Positions 58,012-64,000 of a stretch of DNA of 64,000 nt are shown one piece after another. Position 1 is the stretch's first letter; the number at the start of each line of letters is the position of its first letter. Both the position numbers and the translations under genes were made by a program. The notes beneath the pieces were generated by a model. It saw only the letters and a list, made by a program, of their open reading frames with translations. It did not search any database and was not told the DNA's origin. The DNA comes from Rhinopithecus roxellana (taxonomy: Eukaryota; Chordata; Mammalia; Primates; Cercopithecidae): positions 15,043,921 through 15,107,920 of the forward strand of contig NC_044554.1 in assembly GCF_007565055.1 (NCBI RefSeq), given 5' to 3'.

Positions 58012-58084
58012 CATATATATTTCAGATATGTTTGTGGAATAGATCTGAAACATATATGCAACCACATATGAAATATATTCCACA
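58012..58084. repeat. Interleaved AT-rich inverted repeats
   Basis: 58012-58027 pairs with 58043-58058 (15 of 16 bases), and 'tgtggaata' (58033-58041) pairs with 'tattccaca' (58076-58084). The order a-b-a'-b' would form a pseudoknot if both paired in one RNA. Confidence 0.8.
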
Positions 58085-58234
58085 ACTTATCTTTTTATTC
58101 TGATATATATATAACATTTATTCATTACTATTACTACTCATTTTTATTACCATTATATTGCTCACAGTTTCTTCTTGTGTCTCAGACCTTTCTTCAATGT
58201 ATATAAAATACTACATAATAAAAATTAAAAATAA

Positions 58235-58532
58235 GGCCAAGTACAGTGGCTCACGCCTGTAATTCCAGCGGTTTGGGAGGCCGAGGCAGGCAGACCACTT
58301 AAGCTCAGGAGTTTGAAACCAGGCTGGGCAACATGGTGAAACCCTGTCTCTACAAAAAATACAAAAATTAGCTGGGCTTGGTGTCCTGTGTCTGTAGTCC
58401 CAGCTACTCGGGAGGCTGAGGTAGGAGGATTGCTTGAGCCTGGGAGACGAAGGCTGCAGTGATCTGAGACTGTGCCACTGCACTCCAGCCTAAGAGACAG
58501 AGCAAGACCCTATCTCAAAAAAAATAAATAAA
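58235..58532 (+). mobile_element. AluS/J-like
   Basis: 'ggccaagtacagtggctcac' to 'agcaagaccctatctc' and an (AAAT)n tail. Confidence 0.92.
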
Positions 58533-58554
58533 AACCCAACGGACAGGTTAAAAT

Positions 58555-58790
58555 GGCAGCTTAGACACACTGGAAGGAAAGAATTAAAGAACTGAAAGGC
58601 AAATCTGAAGAAATTATCTCAAATGTGGCACAGAGAAATGAATAGATGGAAAATAAAACAGAGCAGTTAAAATATATGGAAAAGTGAGTGAGAAAGTATA
58701 GTTTACATCTAAGGAGAGTTCCAGAAGGTGAGACTAGACAGAATGTAGACAGGCAAATTTAAGAGTAATGCTTCACTCAACCACTCTAAT
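58555..58790 (+). mobile_element. L1M ORF1 fragment
   Basis: 'gaaagaattaaagaactgaa' (58577), 'aatctgaagaaattatctca' and 'gagagttccagaaggtgaga' are sense L1 ORF1 phrases from the middle of the gene. In ORF1 order this part precedes the piece at 57040, so the two are separate or rearranged copies. Confidence 0.6.
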
Positions 58791-59439
58791 CCTAGCAATC
58801 ACTTCCTCCCTTTGATCTATTCACCAGGTCCTTCTATTCACCAAACTCGCCCAGAAAAGAGGCCACAGGCACCCTGGTAAAGCCATCTGCACAGATCAGC
58901 ATCTTGGGCATAGTTCAGGGAGGAGAAGGATGGAGACTGGATCTGGGGAGGAGAGGGAAATGAAAGGTATTTGGTACACTATTTTCTTCTAAAAGTTTTG
59001 AAGCTTTGCTTTTCCCATTTAAAACTTTATTCTAACAATTGACTTTTGTCTGTAGTATAAGTAGAGTTTAATATTCAGAATACATAAACACCGATACGGT
59101 GTGGTCACAATCAATTGGGAACATTAGTCATGCCACTAGTCATAACTGATGCTGCTTATCAGTATCAGGTAAGATCAAACCTGGGCACACTGGCTGAATA
59201 TTACATCTCAGAAGAGGTGGATGCAGGCTTTGTGGGACATGAGACTTAGATACAATCTAGAGGTCCTCTTTAAGAAAAATAATACATTATGTATAAAGGG
59301 GATTTTTTTAAGAGATAGAAAAATCACGACGAAGTAAAACATTTTAAAATCAAAGTAAAATATCACAAAATCCAGATAAATAGCATAATACTTTTATTAA
59401 CTGCCTAATCCACTTATATAATATTTCTTTAGCTACATT
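58791..59439. other. Unassigned DNA
   Basis: Nothing recognised. Contains 'gaccaggtccttctattcac'-like pyrimidine text near 58800 and AT-rich sequence after 59280. Confidence 0.35.
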
Positions 59440-60115
59440 TTTTTAGGTGCATATTCTTCAATAAACTGCTTCAGATGTCATAAACTTCTTGTGCTTTAAG
59501 GAGTCAACATAAATTTTGGGGGCTCTTAATAAATTCCTCCAGTCTGATTTGATATGAGCAAACTTGTCTGATGTCTTGTTAAAAGAGATTAAAAACAAAA
59601 CAGTAAAAACATCCTCTACTCTTGCAATAGTCCAGAAAGGATTTGATAGTGGTTTGACCATTTAAAAAGCTGTTTTTCAAAATATCTTTCTGGGAAGCTC
59701 TTTTGTCCATTGCATGATTTCTTTGATTCTCTATAAATCTTAGTGGGCTCAATCACAATTTTGGAACTTTAAAAATAAACTCCTTAAATGATGTTGAGTG
59801 AAATTATCTATCCGAACAGGAAAAAATTGAAAGAGCATGGTGCGTCTCCAAGCCAACAAATTTATCAAACTGAAGCTGTTTAGACATTCATGCACGTTCT
59901 ATTGATCAAATATATTATGTTTTTCTTCATCTTCATTTTCATCTTTATTTCTTGTTTAGAAGGGAACTGATTCACATAATTTTCTTTATTTTTTCTATTG
60001 TCATTTTTATCATCTATATTTTCTTGCCTATTTTAATTAGTTCCTTGTCTTCATGATATTGACCACAGGAGTTTTTGATTCCCATTGTTCTAGATGAGGT
60101 TGTTTTTGACATTTC
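59440..60115 (-). pseudogene. Possible decayed coding copy (retrocopy or old gene remnant), identity unknown
   Basis: Minus-strand frames run on from one another with small overlaps. 59887-59804 is open for 27 codons from a Met. 59803-59619 is open for about 60 codons and includes 'KVPKIVIEPTKIYRESKK'. 59661-59458 is open for 67 codons and includes 'RAPKIYVDSLKHKKF'. Around 59475-59440 a third frame gives 'LKQFIEEYAPKKM' before a stop. Upstream, at about 60115-59900, lies Lys/Asp/Glu/Asn-rich text. The composition is protein-like rather than repeat-like, but at least four frame changes are needed. I recognise no family, and no poly-A tract or target-site duplication is evident. Chance overlap in AT-rich DNA is the alternative. 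Confidence 0.28.
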
Positions 60116-61004
60116 AAAACTTTCCCCCGTATTATTTATTTAGATTTACATATTTTTCATTCCTTAGACTAATTATTCCTCATATTTGAAAATTGGTATA
60201 ATCAGCAATTATGAAAAACCATAAAATTTTCTGAATTTAAGGCATCTCTAAAGCAGTGAAATGCGTATCATCAAATTACCCATACTAATATTCTATACAT
60301 AGTTCTACTGAAGAATATACGGAGAGATTTATCACTGAAACACTTGTTTATTTAGGCCATTTCACTGCATTGGTAACAATTTTGTGTGCTGTTTTGTCTG
60401 GAGCCATCATATCATCAAAGCAAGTAAAATGCATTAGATACACTAAATATGTGATTCATTATATTTTATTACATAATCATTTAAAAATATAATTGTAAAC
60501 ACTGTGTTATTTCATCATTTATAACAGCAGAGATCTTATGTTTTGAAACATTAGAATTAGAAGAATTAGGATTAGAAGAATGTGTTCACAGATTAGCTTT
60601 CGGCTTCATACATTTCACACCTTGTTACCTCTCTACTGTCTACATATTTTTGGAGCCAGGTGTCCATAGGACACGTTCTAAGATACAACTATTCTGTACC
60701 TACATGTCATGATTCGAGGTAGGTCAGCATAGTACCAGTAGAAATATTCCTGGAAGTCATTCTTTGAATAACTCTGCAATCACAGAGTGACGGTAAACCA
60801 CATAAAAATATCCAACTAAACTCAATTGCAGTGAATCTCCAACTTTTCTTTAGCCATATCTAAAAAAAAAAAATGCTCACAGTGACTCCAGTGACAGTCT
60901 ACACAAAGAAAAGTGTGGTAGTGGAGGACTAGTTAGAATAGAAAAAGAAGATGATCTTAACGAATGTGTTGAAATATCTTACTTTTCAAATTTTAAAAAA
61001 TATG
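60116..61004. other. Unassigned AT-rich DNA
   Basis: No family recognised. A short 'attagaagaa' motif repeats at 60553-60580. Confidence 0.35.
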
Positions 61005-61325
61005 GGCCAGGCATGGTGGCTCACACCTGTAATCCCAGCACTTTGGGAGGAAGAGGCAGGCAGATCACGAGGTCAGGAGTTCAAGACCATCCTGACCAAC
61101 ACGGTGAAATCCCATTGGTACTAAAAATGCAAAATTAACCGGATGTGGTGGCACACATCCCTGTAATCCCAGCTACTCAGGAGGCTGAGGCAGGAGAATC
61201 ACTTGAACTCAGGAGGCAGAGGCTGCAGTGAGCCGAGATCACACCACTGCATTCCAGCCTGGATGACAGAGTGAGACGCCATCTCAACAAAAAACAAAAA
61301 ACAAAACAAAAACAAAAACAAAAAC
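61005..61325 (+). mobile_element. AluS
   Basis: 'ggccaggcatggtggctcac' to 'gagtgagacgccatctc' with an (AAAAC)n tail to about 61325. Confidence 0.93.
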
Positions 61326-61839
61326 ATGTGAACCCAAGGCTTCTCTCAAGGCCTTAGAAAAGACTCATGAAACTGAAAGGCCCTATATTTCAGCCTACGG
61401 CCTTCATGGGAAGTGGAGGTCCAATTGGATTATTTTTCCTATGAAAAACCAATTGTCTCAGCACATTTATTGGGAAGTCAACTTTTTCTTCTTTTGATTT
61501 GCAGTGACAGCTGCCATATATTGCATTTCCATATAATTGGGAACCCATATTCATATGTATGCACTGCACATACTCACTACTCTGGCTTTCCCTTATAGCT
61601 GGTCCCTTTAAAAAATTTCCTGGTCTTTTTTTTTTAATTGATGTCCTTGAGCCATAAAACTTCCTGGTTTTTTAGCGATTTCCGTTTCTTTCTACAAGCC
61701 TGATGACACAAGAAGATTATGTTTTATGCTGAATCTAGTTGTTTCACGAGAAGAAGGCCTTCCAGAATATCTAATATACTATACTGTCAGATGCACATAC
61801 TTCTTTCCTTGGAGTTTTAAATTTTAGGTATTATATTTC
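61326..61839. other. Unassigned DNA
   Basis: Nothing recognised. Confidence 0.4.
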
Positions 61840-62300
61840 TTACTTTGAGAATGGCTGGTCATTTTTGATGGTCTGTTATTTTTAGTTCTATTTTTGGAAT
61901 ATTATGTTACTTTTCTAAATGTATTAAACATACATATCTTAGATAATAGAGTTATTTCAACATCTAAAGTCTTTGTGAGTCTGACTGTGGTTACCTCCTG
62001 TTTCTACCGACCCACTGTTTTCTGCTTTCTCACAGTATTAGTGATTTTTGATGGTAAACACAGTGTTCTGCAAATCTTCACCTGTTGTAGTTCTTTGAAA
62101 CCTGATTTAAAGAAATCGTTTTTGTTTTGTTTTTATGGTCCATCCTAGAGGTGATTTGAATTTGGTTTTGCCAGGTGCCTGGGAACACTTTCAACCCAGA
62201 ACCACTTTAAAATTAATTATTAGCTTGAGGTTTTTCAAATCAAACAGAAATGTGAATTTGTGTCACAACCTCCTGACAGGCAGACTGTGGTTTCAAATTT
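61840..62300 (-). mobile_element. Old LINE (L1M/HAL1-like) fragment
   Basis: 'agtgatttttgatggtaaac' (62039) and 'gccaggtgcctgggaacact' with 'cagaaccactttaaaattaa' resemble antisense ancient LINE text of the kind seen at 960-1110. Low certainty on family. Confidence 0.4.
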
Positions 62301-62559
62301 TAGTGAGAGAATTTCTGACCTTTTTTCTAGTTCACCTTTCATTGAGGGCAGAGCTATTTGGGGATGGATAATAGCTTTACGTATGGATTTCCTGGGACAG
62401 TACTTTGCATACTAACTCATAATCCATCATGGACAGATACTTTTGTAAAACTAAGGTCAGTATGAATTACTAGGGAAATGGAATGCTGCTTGGATACTAC
62501 TGCTTATACAATAACTATGAAAGTTTTTAAACACTCTCCATTTCTGTACCTATCTTAAC

Positions 62560-62624
62560 ATGTACGGGCAACAGATAGTTTGGAGACCGATCTGCAAACC
62601 ACACTTTGAGTAGCACCACCCTAT
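62560..62624. mobile_element. MER5-like end fragment
   Basis: 'ctgcaaaccacactttgagt' plus 'agcaccacc' resembles a MER5 terminal inverted repeat. Confidence 0.35.
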
Positions 62625-62879
62625 CATTCTTCCCACCTTGAGCAGGCCCTGAGCTTTATCTCTGTTCCCAACCCCACATGTCCATCACAATGGAAATTCA
62701 AGTGTTACTGAAGTGGGCACATGTCTCAGAGTCCTGGGTGGATTACGTACTCCATTCTTTATCTCTGGATTCCTGCTGTCATTTCATTTTTTACCTCTAA
62801 GGATTTATCTTTATTTCTCATTAATTCATCAATGTGTTAAACGAGTTTCCACCATGATCCAACACTCCCTCTCTTAATT

Positions 62880-63155
62880 GAAATGTACACACGTTCACCA
62901 AATGCAAGAATGTATTTAACTGCATATTCATAGTTCCCTCAAACTGAAAATAGCCAAAATTTCCACTAACAAATAAGAAAGTTGTGATTTCCCCCCATAT
63001 ACTCTACAAGATACAAATGAACAAACTTTTGCTACCTATAGCAACTTGAATAATTTTTACAACCATGATTTGAGCCAAAGAAACCAGATATAAAGTCACA
63101 TATATTGTATGATTCCACTTACATAAAGTTTGAAAACAGGCAAAAATAACCATCC
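62880..63155 (+). mobile_element. L1M 3' region fragment
   Basis: 'tcatagttccctcaaactga', 'agccaaaatttccactaaca', 'gagccaaagaaaccagatat' and 'tgtatgattccacttacata' are sense L1M ORF2-end/3' UTR phrases in order. Confidence 0.8.
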
Positions 63156-63429
63156 TGAAGACATGTCATGTTTCGCTTGAAACTTTCTCCATGCCTTGAG
63201 GAATACAATGGCTCACTCAAAGTGGTCATAGAGACTTCTGTCTATATTCTTTGGACACTGCTTACATGAGGTGTTCCATTTTTGACAATGCATTGCACAC
63301 CACACTTATGATTTGTTTATGGTTTTGTGCCTATTACTATACTTCATTAAAAAGTTTATTTAATACAAAATACTTTTTATCTACTAATTTATCTAACAGT
63401 AACAATTACCAAGCTGCAAAATCCTGAAA

Positions 63430-64000
63430 GTTGTGCGCCCTCTTCAACACATTTCTCTCCCTTTATCCCTATGCCCAGTCAGTCACTCTATCTATTACTC
63501 AGTCCTGTAGTACTGGCTCCTGAATACATCTCAGTTCCACTCTCTTCTCTCCATCTCCTTTGAAGACCATCACCTCTCACCTGAGCTACTTGCACTATGT
63601 CCTAATTCTCTCCCTGCATCTACTTTTCATTGCTCTCCAATCCACTCTCCCCCTTATAACCAAGATGATCTTCCAAATGTACAAATAGGACCATGGTATG
63701 TCTCTGCTTAAAATCCCTTCCATGCTTCACCATGTTTTCAGGAATAAGAAAAAACGACAAGAAATCTTCACTGTGGTAGACAACACCCTGTCCAGTCTGG
63801 CCACTGTTCATGCTAGTGCCTACTGATTGTACTTAGTGCACTGTAATACTGTGTATAGCCAATAACATTAAAATATTGTGTTGGATATTATTTAAACCCT
63901 GGAGAAAAAGTATTAGAAAATTTTTCCCCAACTTATTTTTGCTTTCTTCAACACTCTTTCCTTTACTCATTCAGATGTTACTTCCTGACCCAAGTCTCCC
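63430..64000 (+). mobile_element. L2 fragment, running off the window
   Basis: 'atcacctctcacctgagcta' (63570), 'tgctctccaatccactctcc' (63631), 'ccaagatgatcttccaaatg' and 'aaaatcccttccatgcttca' follow L2 ORF-end text. After about 75 bases of other sequence (63830-63905) it seems to resume with 'cactctttcctttactcatt'. Truncated by the window edge. Confidence 0.75.

Overview
The window reads as ordinary nuclear DNA of a primate, most likely an Old World monkey. About half of it can be assigned to primate or mammalian interspersed repeats: Alu, L1, L2, MIR, MaLR/THE1/MST LTRs, class I endogenous retrovirus, hAT/MER5 and Tigger/MER2. Two young Alus (4016-4330 and 41234-41533) have intact target-site duplications. 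They also carry sequence states I associate with cercopithecoid AluY lineages: 'ctcaagcctgtaatc' near the 5' end and 'gatccgg' in the right arm, where human AluY has 'ctcacgcctgtaatc' and 'gatcgcg'. The species call is inference from those states. I found no intact protein-coding gene, exon chain, CpG island, tRNA, rRNA or snRNA. The longest open frames lie in repeats, simple-sequence tracts or GC-rich LTR sequence. The window is best described as intergenic or deep-intronic.

Layout. 1-4330: old antisense L1, then a sense MaLR-like element cut up by an LTR and three Alus. 4.3-14.2 kb: mostly unassigned DNA with two Alus, an ancient L1/HAL1 ORF1 piece, a MER2-type DNA transposon and a MIR. 14.2-17.6 kb: AluY, MIR, a MER5 element split by a primate L1, an L2 end, and an L1 ORF2 fragment split by a THE1 LTR. 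18.7-24.8 kb: MIR, MER5, L1M, L2 and four Alus, ending in an antisense class I LTR. 25.0-29.0 kb: a sense-strand class I (gammaretrovirus-like) endogenous retrovirus with broken pol and env and a 3' LTR, invaded by a second LTR and by a THE1 LTR. 30.4-32.1 kb: a decayed hAT transposon with a recognisable transposase C-terminus. 34.6-37.2 kb: a 165-bp polypyrimidine tract at an Alu tail, then a GC-rich, internally repetitive LTR-like block of about 1.9 kb in antisense. 38-47 kb: MIR, L2, Alu and a large antisense L1M. 47.4-54.1 kb: MST LTRs and L2 in otherwise unassigned AT-rich DNA. 54.4-64 kb: several L1 fragments in both orientations, Alus, a perfect 36-bp inverted repeat at 57.8 kb, a possible decayed coding copy on the minus strand near 59.4-60.1 kb, and L2 at the right edge.

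No genes act together here. The biology visible is layered transposition: nested insertions give relative ages (THE1 inside the ERV and inside L1; L1 inside MER5; AluY inside MIR). Against that background the observations I rate highest are the perfect hairpin (57808-57922), the repetitive LTR-like block (35329-37225), the hAT remnant and the frame-broken coding-like tract. Repeat family names come from recognition of consensus features by eye. Boundaries are accurate to a few bases where a target-site duplication is quoted and to tens of bases elsewhere.
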